Positions 23,736 through 36,385 of a DNA stretch of 64,000 nt are shown here, piece by piece; position 1 is the first letter of the stretch, and every line of letters begins with the position of its first letter. The notes beneath the pieces were generated by a model. The model had not been told where the DNA came from, ran no database searches, and saw only the letters and a program-made list of their open reading frames with translations. Location of the stretch: the NCBI GenBank assembly GCA_013398275.1, contig VZSE01008792.1:103702-167701 (forward strand), written 5' to 3'. The stretch is from Promerops cafer. Its lineage: Eukaryota; Chordata; Aves; Passeriformes; Nectariniidae. Made by a program: the position numbers and the translations under genes.

Positions 23736-25487
23736 AGGAAAATTCTGCTCCTTCTCAAAATAATTTTAACTAGTGTTGCTACAGATTGGTGAGACATTGT
23801 GTAGATTGGAGAATTCATCCAAGGAGTGGCTAAATGAGTCTCTCTACAGGGTGTTTACATCTCTGCAGGTGTTGGAAGTGCCACCATCCAAGATTCCCCT
23901 ACCAGATCCTTCCCTGAACAAGAAACATCTTGGTGGCACCAAAGCTCACTGATGGAGGGAAGAGAAGGCAGGAATAAATCTTATTATTGCCCTGGAAGGC
24001 TGAGAAGCTGCTGTCTGCATGAAACATCACCTGGGTGGCTTTTGGGGGAGCTCCTGGCCAGATGAGCTCTGGGATATTGCAAAGCAGGCTGCAGACTCGC
24101 TCCAGCTCCTGCTGTTTACCAGAGCAGGGCGGGATTGCTTGGGGTTGTGCTGTGTGAATTATCAGCTCTGAAGATGAAGTGGAGTGAGAATTAGCAGGTT
24201 TCTGCTATAATTATTGTTTGCTTGGATTTTTACAAGTGGAAGTGATTGTAAATATGTGCATTTTTTTTTTACACATGGAAGATTCATATTTAAAATTAAA
24301 ACAAATTATTCTGAGAAACAGCCTAAAGTGAAGTATATGCAATACACACACAAAAAAAGCGGCAGGGGGAAGGCAGGAGGGGTTGGAGATGCTGAGATGA
24401 ACAGACAGGGAGCAGATCATCTCTGAGCAGGAAATGTTTCACAACTGTGCCCATCCTGTTATCCCAGGAAGGTGCTTAAAAATTCACATACTTCTCTGCC
24501 TATATGTGGAAGCTTAATAAAAGCTGCCCTCTATGAAAATCTTGGCTACGCTATCCCCAGAGCCAAGGAAACACCTAGGAAGTGCATTTATCTATCACAG
24601 AAGAGGCCAGTGACCTGCACCACTGCTGACAACAACCAGCTGGTGCTTTTTACCTGGGTTTTACCCAGTAAAGCCAAGAACCGTGAAAAATGAGAGGCAA
24701 CATCAATCCAGTCAATATTTACAGCCCTGCAACTGCTTTATCAGCCCTGGGAGAAGGCACAGGGAAGGGGCTGTGCCTTGTCACTGCCAACAGACCCCGT
24801 GGCTTCTCCCCGTCCCTGCTGGAGGAGAAGGGACGGCTCGGAGGGGACTCGGATTATTTAACAGGGATTTTGCTGTTTGTTTTGCCACCAACGCCTTCTT
24901 GATGTTCCCCACTGCAGAGTCAATGGCTGCCTGGTGCAAAACCCCGGTCCAAGAGCAGATTAGCACATTCCAGCCTGCTGTGTTAATTAGCAGGTAATGA
25001 GAGATGCTCGTCAATAAACTCAGCTGTGTCTGACCCCCCTCCTGGGCTGCTGCCTGCAGGACTCGGGGATGACAAGCCCTGCTGGGGTCACTCAGGAGAG
25101 GATGTGCTCCCACCCCAGAGTAGAGGCAAAGCTCTGGGAGAGTTCACACAACCAGCACAGCAAAAAACCCCCTTTCACTCAGGATTTTGGGGGACAGCTG
25201 GAGGAAATGCTTTTCCATCTGGTTTGCTGGTAGAGGAGCCCTTGCTCAGGGTTCAGAGCTGGTAGTGGAAAGCCAGGAGTCAAAATGAAAGGAACTTCAT
25301 TATCATTTATCAGGAGTTGGACTCGGTGCTCCTTGCAGATCCCAAGTCAGTGTATTCTAATATTGCATTATTCTCTATGTATGGAATTATACTCCCTTGG
25401 AGTAAATCAGTGGAAATCTCTCCCCAAGGATTCCCCACTCTTGAGAACTTATCCGCAGTGGGGATAAATACCCCTAAGGAAAAATAA

Positions 25488-25517
25488 ACAAGCAAATACA
25501 TAAATAAATAAATAAAG
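25488..25517. repeat. (AAAT)n microsatellite
   Basis: AAATACATAAATAAATAAAT-type run of about seven units. Confidence 0.88.
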
Positions 25518-25789
25518 CTCTTTTGCAGCTTGAATCAGAGCAAGCTTCAAATGCAGGTCCCTTCTCAGGCTGAAATCCTGAGGAATGGTGAGAGGAAAGT
25601 CCCCAAACAGTAACAGTTGCCTATGCCACGTCCATTTCTAACTTGAGGAAAAGCTCCCTGCCTTCGAGGAGGCAGGAACATAACCTGTTTGAGGCTTTAG
25701 AGAGAGACACATAACCATCATCATCATTTTTAAGAAGCAATGTGCACCACAGTGCCTTACGGACACCTATAAATTACCCAGCACCCGCC

Positions 25790-26070
25790 TGCCAGCTCAG
25801 CCTAAGCTCGATATTGCCTGCAGTAATTATTTGGATCAAATGCAGTTTATCTGCTTCATATTTGTGTTTCTGGGCTCTCTGGTAACTTATAAATGTCATT
25901 GCAGTGTTTATTTGTTATAATGAAACTTAATGACGTTTGAAACCAATGGCTGTGGTTGCGGGCTGCAGGTTTGAAGTAATCTCTTCATCTTTGAAGCAGG
26001 AGGCCCAATGATAACATTAAATTATCCTACAGAAAAGGAAGATGTATGCAGACAGATATTCAGGCCTGTG
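25790..26070. promoter_or_regulatory. AT-rich, non-repetitive block, candidate conserved noncoding element
   Basis: Includes CAGTAATTATTTGG, TTATAATGAAACTTAATGACG and ACATTAAATTATCC words and no recognisable repeat. Composition resembles deeply conserved vertebrate intronic enhancers. Confidence 0.33.
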
Positions 26071-26529
26071 TATTATTCATTGGAGAGATGACTAGCAATG
26101 AGCCACAGTGCCTAAGGCGACGGACTCAAAGCATTGTCACCCAGCGAAGGCAAATGTTCCTGTCCAAGGGGAGCCAGTTGTCAAGCCACAAGCCCAAGTG
26201 CATCTCAATCTGTTTTATTAAACCTTCGAAGGCATGCTGGGGCGGCTGGGTGCCAGACACCCGTGTGAGACGGCTGGCAGGGAAGAAATAAGGTGGGGCT
26301 GCTGTAAAACACAGCAGAGCTGTGTTAGGAGGGGGAGTATCCAGCTTTGTGAGGCATCAGAGGGGTGGGGAGCAGAGCAGGAGCTTGGCAGTGCTGGGTC
26401 CCCATCCCAGCCAGGTGCCGGGTGCTGAAGGCTGTTCTCCCTCCATGCAAGACCCAGAATAAACTTTTCTTGCTTTGCTTCAGGCACTGCTTCTTGTCCT
26501 CCCGCGTTCTGAATAATTTTCTCCCTTGG

Positions 26530-26700
26530 TTTCTATTGCTGCGTGTATTTATAGACTCTGGTCGTGTCTCCCCTTGAGCCTCCTCCAGACTATATAAATT
26601 TACCTCCTCCAGTCTCTCCTCTTACAAGCTGCTCCTGAATCCCTGGGCCATTCCTGCTGCCACAGTCAGAATTCTCCCTGGCTTTGCTCTGTGCTCCCCC
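26530..26700 (-). mobile_element. Possible degenerate CR1 fragment
   Basis: GTCGTGTCTCCCCTTGAGCC, then CTCCAGTCTCTCCTCTTACA and GCTGCTCCTGAATCCCTGGG resemble the antisense CR1 segment upstream of the terminal 300 bp, but are heavily diverged and have no tail. Confidence 0.4.
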
Positions 26701-27237
26701 ACTGCAGCCCCTGTGGAGCTGCACATTTACTGCTGCCTTATCACCTCGGGACCTGCTGAAGCAAAATGCCCGTGGCAACAGCCAGGAACATCTTTCCCTC
26801 AGCTCCCTCCGTGCTGTCAGGAGTGTGGAAGTAGCCAGCACTCAAAGAGTTTAACCCCTGCAGCACAGCCGAGCTGTGGAACTTCTGGTTTTTGAGCTGC
26901 TTTCCTTCACATGGGCTGGGCTGGTGCTCCCACGCCTCCTGCTCAGGCTGCTGCATCTCTCAGGAATATGGAAACAGCCTCACTAGACCTCTCCTCACAA
27001 GGGCAGTGAAACTTAAGGATCTGCAGGAAACCAGACCCCAGTGAAGTTTGGCTTTTTGTCTTCACCTGCTTCTCCTGCACAGGGTCAGAAACGCCCTGTG
27101 CTGCAGCATCTGCCCCCAGCAGCAAAGCTCCATCCCCTGTTCTGGCCCTGAGCAATGGGACAGTGTGGCCAGAGGGATGAGGGAAGGGATTCTGCCCTGC
27201 TCAGACGAGATCCCACCAGCTGCCTCCAGCTGTGGGG

Positions 27238-27745
27238 TCTTCATCATCGGAAGGACATGAACCAACTGGAGCGAGGCCAGAGGAGGCCATGGAGATGCTC
27301 CAAGGGCTGGAGCCCCTCTGCTCTGGAGCCAGGCTGGGAGAGCTGGGGGTGCTCACCTGGAGAAGGAAAGGCTCCAGGGAGAGCTCAGAGCCCCTTCCAG
27401 GGCCTAAAGGAGCTCCAGGAGAGCTGGAGAGGGACTGCGGACAAAGGATGGAGGGACAGGACACAGGGAATGGCTTCCACTGCCAGAGGGCAGGGCTGGA
27501 TGGGATATTGGGCAGGAATTTTTCCCTGTGAGGGTGGGGAGGCCCTGGCACAGGGTGCCCAGAGCAGCTGTGGCTGCCCCTGGATCCCTGGGAGTGTCCA
27601 AGCTCAGGCTGGATGGGCCTTGGAGCAGCCTGGGATGGTGGAAGGTGTCCCTGCCATGGCAGGGGTGTGGAACTGGACAAGCTTTAAGGTCACTTCCCAC
27701 CCAAATCATTCCATAATTTTTTCATTCTGCGATACCCTTCCAGCA
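27238..27745 (+). mobile_element. CR1 LINE fragment, young subfamily
   Basis: Runs from TCATCATCGGAAGGACATGA through the Leu/Gly-rich region to CATTCCATAATTTTTTCATT. One of the least diverged copies, with the same body as 5380, 17620, 34115 and 43165. Confidence 0.92.
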
Positions 27746-28064
27746 GTGCCATGAGCCTCTCTTCTTCCAAGGGCTGTTGTGTGAAGCCATTCCAAATCCC
27801 TGAACAGCCCCGAGAGTGCCAATGTTTAGAGCTTCAGTTTCATGTGATTGTAGGGAAAGATCGTTTCCCCCTAAATCCTTCAAGGATCAGCCCATGGGGC
27901 ACATCCACCACTGGCACCTCTGTACCTGGCACCAGCTGAGGCCGCTGCCCTGGGCAGCCACAGGGCAGGGAGGTGACCCCTGCAGAGGGCAAACCCTCCA
28001 GCCAACACTCCTCTGCTTTATTCACTGACCACCAGGAGTGCAGGAAAGCCTGGAAAACTCGTTC

Positions 28065-28140
28065 ACTTCACCCACCCAAGCACCGGGATTGGAACCAGGG
28101 GCCGCTACTGGCACATGAGCTACCTGATGACAACTGACAA
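28065..28140 (-). mobile_element. Possible tRNA-derived SINE relic
   Basis: On the minus strand GGTAGCTCATGTGCC (A-box-like) is followed about 13 bp later by GGTTCCAATCCC (B-box-like, one change from GGTTCAAATCC or GGTTCGAATCC), then GGTGC. The spacing is too short for a functional tRNA. Weak case. Confidence 0.25.
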
Positions 28141-29689
28141 GAGAAATTCATCTTCATTACTCACAATCCTTACACAGCCAGAGCTAGAGAACCCCCTGCA
28201 AGGATCTCACCACTGAGACCTCATCCAAGGCCCCAGCTCTGATTTCCCTACGAGCAGACCTTGTTTCCAGCTGGGAGCAGCTTGGATTAACTAACGCACC
28301 TGTCCCTGGGTTCTCGCAGCCCCCAGGGCCTGGGCAGGTCTCCCATCCGCACTCCCACTGGATCTAACATTGCATAAAACCTCAGTGACATCGATTAATG
28401 AGGAGGAGAGAGCTGTGCAGGGCCACCTGCAATGACCTTGATGGAAACCCTTGAAAAGGGAGTTAATTCCAGACTCTCGCCGCGCTCGGCTCGGAGGGGA
28501 TGCAAGCTCTGCTGTCTCCCAGGCAGCTCTGGGAACAAACAAGTTGACAAATGAGGCTGCCTCTTAATGAAGCTGCAGCCAAAGTCAATACTCGGCCCTT
28601 CTATCAGGGCACAGATCAAAGATGGTCTCAAGGGCAAACGACCTCGGCAGGGGTGGGACAGATGTCACTCGGAGGAGGGAAGGGATGGCTCGGAAATGAA
28701 AAGGAGCAGCCACAGAAGCAGAGGGAGACAAGGGCAACTTGCAGAAGCAGAAAGGAAAAGGATTTAGAAGAGGAGACATGCAGAAGGTGGGGGAAGCCTT
28801 TTTCCAGGCCTGGAGTGCTCTGTCTGCAGTTAAACCTGTTTATTAAGGTCCTGGTATCCTCTGTCTCCACCATCAGTGCTGCCCATCCAGAGCTACATCC
28901 TCACAAACCTGTACCTCAGCTATTTCTCTGCAGAAGTTTTCCTTCTCCTCCCACCCAGATGACAAAAGATGGGGAAGGATTAAGGTTCCCCCATCTAGTT
29001 ACAAGTATCCTGAGGGGTTTAAAACTTCGCCTTCAAGTGAGCTACACTTGGGGTGATTTTCTGGGGGTAGGGATGGACAAGAAGGAAGGAAAACAGCCCA
29101 ACAGATAAGGAGACACCTCCCACAACAGCAGATCAGCTCCCCAGTATCTACAGCTGTTTGCAGCTGGGAGGAAGGATATTCTCACCAGGCAGTTGAGCCC
29201 TGCAGCTGCTTTAGATCCATCGATGTCCACTGCACCCTCCAAGCCACCACTTCGGGCCGTCCCCTGTCCCAAAGAGCAGCCTCACTGCAGAGAATGGCCG
29301 GGACAGGACCCCTTTGGTGGATGGTGTGAGCTGGGACTCACCTGGGACAGGCCACGCCTGATGCCAGCCTGGCTGTGGACAACCCCTGGATGCAATTCCA
29401 CACCCCAGCTCTGGCTGGCTGAGGGAGGAGGTTCCTGGGGCAGGGATTGTTCCCTCCCCTTTTGGGAGGTGCCACAGCACCTGGCCCAGCATGGACTTGA
29501 CCCTCAGCCGAAGGCTTCTGCTGCTGTGTGAGCCCACCCAGTCCTTTTCTATCTCCAGAAAGATCCACCAGCAGCTCGGCTCCCCCTTTGAAAGCTCCGG
29601 GACTGAACACTGGTCTGAGCTGATGGCAACAACGACCCAGCACACTTATCTCCAGGTCAACCTAAATATTTCATTTAGCTTCTAAAGGA

Positions 29690-29920
29690 GTCAATGCCTT
29701 TCTCTCTTTCTTCCTTTATTTTAAATCTCGGAATGCTACTGACTCTCATGAATATTGATGAGGATCATTAGTCACTGAACATTTCACTTCCCTTCTCTTT
29801 TCCCCGTCTATATAAAAGCTTCATCTTTGTTAAAGGGGGAAAAAAAAAATCCATCTCAAGTTATATCTCTGGATATGCTTTAAGATTAGCTCCATTAATA
29901 CATTTATAGAGGAGTAAATA
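29690..29920. promoter_or_regulatory. AT-rich block, candidate conserved noncoding element
   Basis: Includes CATGAATATTGATGAGG, ATCATTAGTCACTG and CTCCATTAATACATTTATAG, with a nine-A run at 29841. Non-repetitive and intronic. Function not shown. Confidence 0.25.
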
Positions 29921-31329
29921 CCCATGGGAGCAAATACTGGGTGTAAGAGGGCACAGAGATACTGACCCTGACACTGGTGCTGCACTGGAGGGAACTGGGG
30001 AGGTTCACAGCTGATATTCTTTGCTCTCTGAAGGTTCACCGTGGCAGCCTTGGGCATTAAATAATCCTTGAACTGGCTGCCTGGCCCGGGGGATTCCACT
30101 CACTCTCCCCCTCACACATGATCCCTACCTCTCCTGCAGGTTTTTGACCATTCCCACTCCTTCCATCTTCATCAGCCTCAACCTGAAGGCTTCAATCACG
30201 TTGAGTGAACACAGCTGGGAGGGTTGGGCCAGATACAGCAAATAACTTGGGGCAAACAAGAAAAGCAGGACTTGCAGCATTCAGCTGGATGCTTCACAAC
30301 CAGATTTCCCTATTTCCTTATGATAAGAAAGGACTTTTAGAGGGTTTAAAACCAGTCAGCTCAAACAGAGCCATGTGCGCTGCTGGGTGTTTGGCAGTGT
30401 CTTTCAGTCAAATCCAACACAGTCCCACTCCACTGAGGAATGGAAGCAGGATCATTTTGCTGGCCTGAAACACACAATTTCATCCCATTTTGTCATTATA
30501 GCAGTGAAATAGAGCTGCCTCACACTGCTCCTGAAAGAGAGGAGCTTCATGCTGCGGGTTGGGACTGCAGGGATGGTGTTATGTGACACACAGGGAAACC
30601 CTGGGGATGGAGCTCCAAAATGAGTTATTTAAGCCTTTTCCAAGCACAGCAAAGGCACCGGCTCCACAGTGCCCAGAACACCAGAGGGTTTCATCTTCAC
30701 ACCAATCTTAGCTCCCACCCCACAGCCTGTTGGGCTGGAAGTGCTCCAGCACTCCAGTTTCTGCTCACAAGTGCACAGCAGATTTCCTCCTGCTCGCTCG
30801 AGAGCCATTTCAATGGCAGGCCTGGCTGTTTGTCGATCCCGAGTGTCTCAGGGTGGGACTTACAAGGCTGCAGTGGTTTTAATTGATATTCTAAGTGACA
30901 GGAGCTTGGTACTGCTTCATTGCTCCAGTCTGGGCAGCAGCAAACCATCTCTGCCTGCAGAAAGCATGTGGCTGCCTCCAGGAGAGGGATGCTGGAGATC
31001 CAGACCAGGCAGGAACAATCCCGGTGTCTCCTTGTGGCCGTTTGTGCACTGCACTGTCTGTGCCCCACAAGTGCCCCCCCAAATAGCAGAAATGATGCTC
31101 TCCCTTTCTCCAGCCTTGGGTAGAGGTGTGCTGTCACAATCCTGCCCCCTTTCTGACCAAAACTTTGGTTGTTTTCTTGAAAGCAATGGCTTCCAGATAC
31201 CTTGAGAGCTGGAGGCTTGCACACAGCCAGGCTATCGTGGCCATGTCAGGGGGATTTACAGCATCATCAGCACCTGATTCAATGGCAGAGCCAGATCCGC
31301 CCCTCCAGGCTCTGCTCTGGTGGCCACCA

Positions 31330-31425
31330 CATCCTTTAGTGGTGGCCTGGCAGTGCTGGGTTATTGGCTGGACTCAGTGATCTTCGAGGTCTTTTCCAAT
31401 CTGAACAGTTCCATGATTCTGTGTC
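31330..31425 (+). mobile_element. CR1 LINE 3' tail
   Basis: GGCAGTGCTGGGTTATTGGC, then TGATCTTCGAGGTCTTTTCC and GTTCCATGATTCTGTG. Short tail of the older subfamily seen at 20985. Confidence 0.85.
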
Positions 31426-31939
31426 AGCAGTGGGACTGGGATCACAGACCCCACTGCTGCCAGCAGCCTCCCTGACAGGGTCCCCACAGACACGAGGCAG
31501 GAAAGCTGAATGACAGACCCCAGGCTGCTGCAGCAGCTCTGCAGAGAGGGGAAAGCTATCAGCAGATGCAGCTCCAAGGGAAACTCAGCCTGGAGCAGCG
31601 TGGAGGTGGAAAAGCCAGAGCTGCTATCTCCAGACAGAGAAGTCTTGGACCTCCTGTCATTCATGTCCCCCCATCTCATGATTAAAAATAAACTGGTCCA
31701 AAGCCCACAGCACCAAAAGATGGCCAGGCAGCTGTGGCAAGGGGAGGTCCACAACCTTATCTCTGCCTGCTTCCAGGTGCAGTTCACAGGACAAGCTTTT
31801 ACCAACAACTTGCTATATTCCTCAGGTGCACATCCCATTTCAGTGCCAGAAAGGGTCTAAAGGGGCATGGCAAAGGGCAATGGAACTCAAGTGGCTGGAA
31901 TAATCCATATCCCACCCCAGATATTGATCCATGTATATA

Positions 31940-32245
31940 AATAATGGAATCCCAGAATGGTTTGGTTGGGAGGGACCTTAAAGACCATCCAGTTCCACCC
32001 CCTGCTGTGGGCAGGGACACCTCCCACTATCCCAGGTTGCTCCAAATCCTGTCCAGCCTGACCTTGGACACTTCCAGGGATGGGGCAGCCACAGCCGCTC
32101 TGGGAAACCTGTGCCAGGGCCTCAGCACCCTCACAAGGAAGAATTTCCTCCCGGTATCCCATCTCCTGCCCCCCTTCAGCTTGAGGCCATTTCCTCTTGT
32201 CCCACCACTACATGCTCTTGTGAAGAGTCCCTCTCCAGCGTAAGA
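31940..32245 (-). mobile_element. CR1 LINE fragment
   Basis: From AATGGAATCCCAGAATGGTT to CCTCTTGTCCCACCACTACA and the GTCCCTCTCCAGC block. Retains the CATGCTCTTGTGAAGAGTCC segment lacking in the young subfamily. Confidence 0.9.
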
Positions 32246-33029
32246 TTCCTGAAATGTTTTTAATGGGCCCCCCAAAGGAAGCCCCTGCAAAGGAACAGTG
32301 CACAGATTCCACAGGATCCAGGTTCTCCTGTACACACCTGCAGGCTGAACAGTGGGAGAAGCAGCTCCTGAAATGTCTGATGCTTGTACTCCGGGAGTGG
32401 GGAAGGATCGTATTCATTTATTTAAGACCACGCAGCAATAGCTTTCCACAGGGGACTGCTGCTCAAATCAATAGATAAAATGATACCCTTCGACCATTAA
32501 CTGCTACAACAACACTGTTACCGTAAAGCTCCTGAGCTCTGGATCAGATTTATGACCAGCAGAGTTGTTCAGCCACCCTACAGCGGCTGTAGATGACTGG
32601 AACATCACGGCTGGAACTCTGCTCCCCCTCTCCAAAGGAGCAGAGAGCAGCAGGGAGCTGGGGAGAACGAAGAGCAGATAACAGGGGATCCTTCCCTCGG
32701 CAGCATCCTCGGGAATGTGCGTGCTGCGCCAGCCAGGACTCGGCTCCTAGCCAGAGAGGTCCTGCCTTACCCAGTTTTCCAGCTGACCCAACCCAGGCAC
32801 AGTTTCCCCCTGACACCAGACACAGGCGGCTCCTACACTGGTTTCCCTCAGGTTTCTCTTACATCCCTGCCTTGTTCAGCTCCCAGGCACACAAAGCAGC
32901 ACGGAAATATCAGTGAGACCTCTGAGATAACAACGCGTCCTTAACAACTCCTTGGGAGCGGCTCTATCCACTCTCCTCTTCCTTCCCAACGCCTTTGACA
33001 GATAAAGAACAAAAGGCTCAAAGCAGCTT

Positions 33030-33250
33030 ACCCGGAGCTGCTGGCGCTAATCAATGGCGACGGTGTCTGCGCGGGGACACGAGTGACAACGCCGAGTGAG
33101 GGGAGCCCCCCACCACAGAGCTGCGAGCCCCGCGGCGGGCGGCACCGCCACTGGGAGTGACAGCAGAGTCAGCACTGCAAAGTTCCCACCACATCCCGTG
33201 GGGAGCTTGGAGACCAGCTGAGAGCGGGGCCGGCACCCCTGCGGCTCCCG
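33030..33250. promoter_or_regulatory. Intronic CpG-dense patch
   Basis: About 15 CpGs lie in 33030-33150, including CGCGGCGGGCGG, within otherwise ordinary intron. A GCTAATCAATGG element with a TAAT-like core precedes it. It is a candidate regulatory element inside the 26.9-kb KIRREL3 intron. Confidence 0.3.
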
Positions 33251-34114
33251 GGGCAGTTTGTGCCAGGGATCCTGCAGCCTGGAGCAAAGCTTGGCAGAAA
33301 TCCCATTTCCAGTGCAGACTGTGCAAAGACCGGAGGGCAGACCTGTGGGAAGATGCTGGGGTGGTGCTGGAGTTGTTTCTGGGCTGTTGAGCTTTGCTGT
33401 ATGCACAAGGAGGCTGAGCAGAGCCAGCCCTGTTTGAATTACACCAAGTGACACGTCACAGGTCTGGTCCCAAAGGACAGACCCTTTGCTCTGTCAGGCC
33501 AGAGAACCAAGAGCAGTTTGACCTTCGACAGCAGCACTGAGGTTGCTGGCATCTGGTAGAGGAGAAAGGTCACGTTTTACAGGGATAAGAGGGACTAGGT
33601 CCTATTTATCCTTGAGGCTCGGGAAGATTCATGCTCAGCCTGTGCTGCTGCAGATGTAAAAGTCACTTGCAAGATCCAGATTAAGTGCTCCCATAAATCC
33701 AAGTAATTCTAAGGCAGCAACTGCCTTGCTGGGCTGTTAATGGGTGGCACAAATATGCCACTGTGCCTCAGTGCCATGCTCTAATCAGAGGTTTTCCTGG
33801 AAGGAAGGGTTCACTGAACCCAGTTTGAACTATGGCAGGGAGCAGAAGAGGCGGTCAAGCAGAGAGACATTTGGAGCAGAGGCACAGCCAGCTTCTCTGA
33901 ACAAGCCATTTTCTCCCAAAAGAGCAAGGACTCCATCCCAGAGCCCCAGCTGGCTTCTCTCCAGGCAGTAACACGGGGCCTGGCAGAGACAGGAGCTGCA
34001 AATCAGACCATTGTAGAAAGGATGCTCAGGCTCTGTGAGGAAAAAATATTGTGAGTCCCTCTGTTCTCCACTGGAGAAATGGAAGGGTATGGTGGGATGG
34101 ATGATGAGGGGTGG

Positions 34115-34605
34115 GACATCAGAAGGACATGGAGCTGCTGGAGTGGGTCCAGAGAGGTCACAGAAATGCTCCAGGGCTGGAGTCCCTCTGCTCTGGAGCC
34201 AGGCTGGGAGAGCTGGGGGTGTTCACCTGGAGAACAGAAGGCTTTGGAGAGACCTCAAAGCCCCTCAGGGCCTAAAGGGGCTCCAGGAGAGCTGGAGAGG
34301 GACTTAGGACAGGGGCCTGGAGGGACAGGAGAAGGGGGAATGGCTTCCACTGCCAGAGGACAGGGATGGATGGGATATTGGGAAGGAATTGTTCCCTGCG
34401 AGGGGGGGGAGGCCCTGGAGTGGGGTGCCCAGAGCAGCTGTGGCTGCCCCTGGATCCCTGGGAGTGTCCCAGGCCAGGCTGGATGGGGCTTTGAGCAGCC
34501 TGGTCTAGGGGAAGGTGACCCTGCCATGGCAGGGAGTGGAACGAGATGAGCATTAAGGTCCCTTACAAGATAAACCATTCCATGATTCTGTGATTCTGTG
34601 ACTGA
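34115..34605 (+). mobile_element. CR1 LINE fragment, young subfamily
   Basis: Begins GACATCAGAAGGACATGGAG (5' extent similar to 27238) and ends with the repeated tail GATTCTGTGATTCTGTGAC, the CR1 octamer-type terminus. Confidence 0.93.
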
Positions 34606-34959
34606 ACTGGGCACAGATCTGCCCACAAGCGGCAATGCATCCCCGCTCTGTGCCCACCACATTATCCAGGCCTTCAATATTTGTGACATGCTTTAAAACT
34701 TTAACCCAGTTTGGGGTTTAAATCCATCTCCTTTCCTCTTTGTCCTCCTTGGTATTGTATTTTCCCACCTCAGCACTGCTGCCCAGCTCCCCAGGGACAC
34801 CAACTCTGCCCCGCAGCAGCGCTGCTGCAGCAGGAGCTGCAGGCCTGGTTCCTGCAGGAGCTGCAGATTGCCTCAGAGAATCCATTAAGAAGCAGTCAAA
34901 TAGAGCAACCTTTCATTGACAAGGCACTCGGCCCTTTAAACGATTCCAAATAGTGTTTT

Positions 34960-35520
34960 CTTTTCATTGCTTTCTGCAGTTTAACAGCCTTGATTTCAAG
35001 TTACTTTGGCTTATGATAAACTCCGGATCCATAACGCCTCTATTCTCTCCCTCTTTGGTCTCCCTCGCCCACTTCTTCTTTATGTTTTTATTAAAAAAAG
35101 ATCCAGGAAAACAGATAGCAGATTAAAAGGGAAACAAATTGAAATGGGTCAAATGTATCTTGCTTAGATGACAGCCACCCCATTAGATACTTTTAAACAG
35201 GACAAATAATCCGTTTGGAAGCATAAGTGGGCTTTTACATTTATTCTAAATTACAAAGCAAATGATTGCAGCCTCAAATGGAAGCACTGGCTAATTGCAC
35301 TAATATCTCACTAATTCCAGCACCAAGGAATGGGGGAAAAACGAACTATTTTCACCATTTTACCAATTATTTAATTTAGGCCAAGGTACATTACGCAAAC
35401 CCTGGGTTGAGCTTCCTCTCCATTTTGTGATCTATGACAAGGACTGGAATTCCAGTTATTAATAATGGAGCAGCTATAATTATTCTAAGGATGGATACGA
35501 GATAATTACAAGCCATAAAC
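34960..35520. promoter_or_regulatory. AT-rich, non-repetitive block, candidate conserved noncoding element
   Basis: A complex AT-rich sequence free of CR1. It includes CCATTAGATAC, CAAATAATCC, GCTAATTGCACTAAT and CAGTTATTAATAATGG motifs. It differs in texture from the GC-richer repeats on both sides. Enhancer-like composition is the only evidence. Confidence 0.35.
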
Positions 35521-35724
35521 TCAGCTTTCATATGCACACACAATTCTCTCCCAAAACCTTGCTGCGGACACCCTGAGGCCCAGGACAAGCCCCACGTGGA
35601 GCTGCAGTGCTCGCAGGTCACGATGTGAAGCCGGAGCTGGGAACACGAGCAGGAACATGAGCATCTGCCCAGCTCTGCAGGCAGGCAGGGGCTGGTCAGA
35701 ATCAACCTTCCAAAGGCTGGAATT

Positions 35725-35795
35725 AGGTGATCCTGAAGGTTCCTTCCAACCCAAAGCACTGTGTGACTCATGGTTCCATGATCCCTAGAAGCTGC
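35725..35795 (+). mobile_element. CR1 LINE 3' tail only
   Basis: GAAGGTTCCTTCCAACCCAA, then CACTGTGTGACTCATGGTTC and CATGATCC. About 70 bp, lying 150 bp before another plus-strand copy. Confidence 0.8.
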
Positions 35796-35949
35796 AGCCT
35801 GTGAGGGCTGCATGGAATCATCCCAAACAGAGCAGGCTGGTGGCTCTCCTTCCATTTAGGCCACCACTGTCCCTGTCTCTCTGGGCCAACTCACCCCTAT
35901 CCCATGTCTGAGGTATGTGGATGAATCCCATCTTTGCAGGACGTCCCCC

Positions 35950-36385
35950 TTCCCCCAACAACTTGCTGTTGGAGCAAGTCCAGAGGAGGCCATGAACTTG
36001 ACAAGAGGATGGGAGCACCTTCCTGGAGAAGACTGGGTTGTGTGGAGACCTTACAGCACCTTCCAGTATCTGAAGGAGCCACAGGGAAGCTGGAGAGGGA
36101 CTCTGTCAGGAGCTGTAGTGACAGGACAAGGGAGAAAGGGTACAAATGGAAGTTTAGACCAGATATCAGGAAGAAATTCTTCACTGTGAGGGTGGAGAGA
36201 TACTGGCACAGGGAGGTTGTGGATGCCCCATCCCTGGAAGGGTCCAAGGCCAGGTTGGACAAGTCCTTGAGCACCCGAGTCTAGTGGGAAGTCTCCCTGA
36301 ACATGGCAGGGGGAAGTTGGGACCCGATGATTTTTAAGGTCATTTCCAAACCTTAACATTTTGGGATTCTATGATCAAAAGAACA
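35950..36385 (+). mobile_element. CR1 LINE fragment, diverged
   Basis: TCCAGAGGAGGCCATGAACT through AGATATCAGGAAGAAATTCT to TTGGGATTCTATGATC. Older than the young subfamily copies, with many substitutions. Confidence 0.88.
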
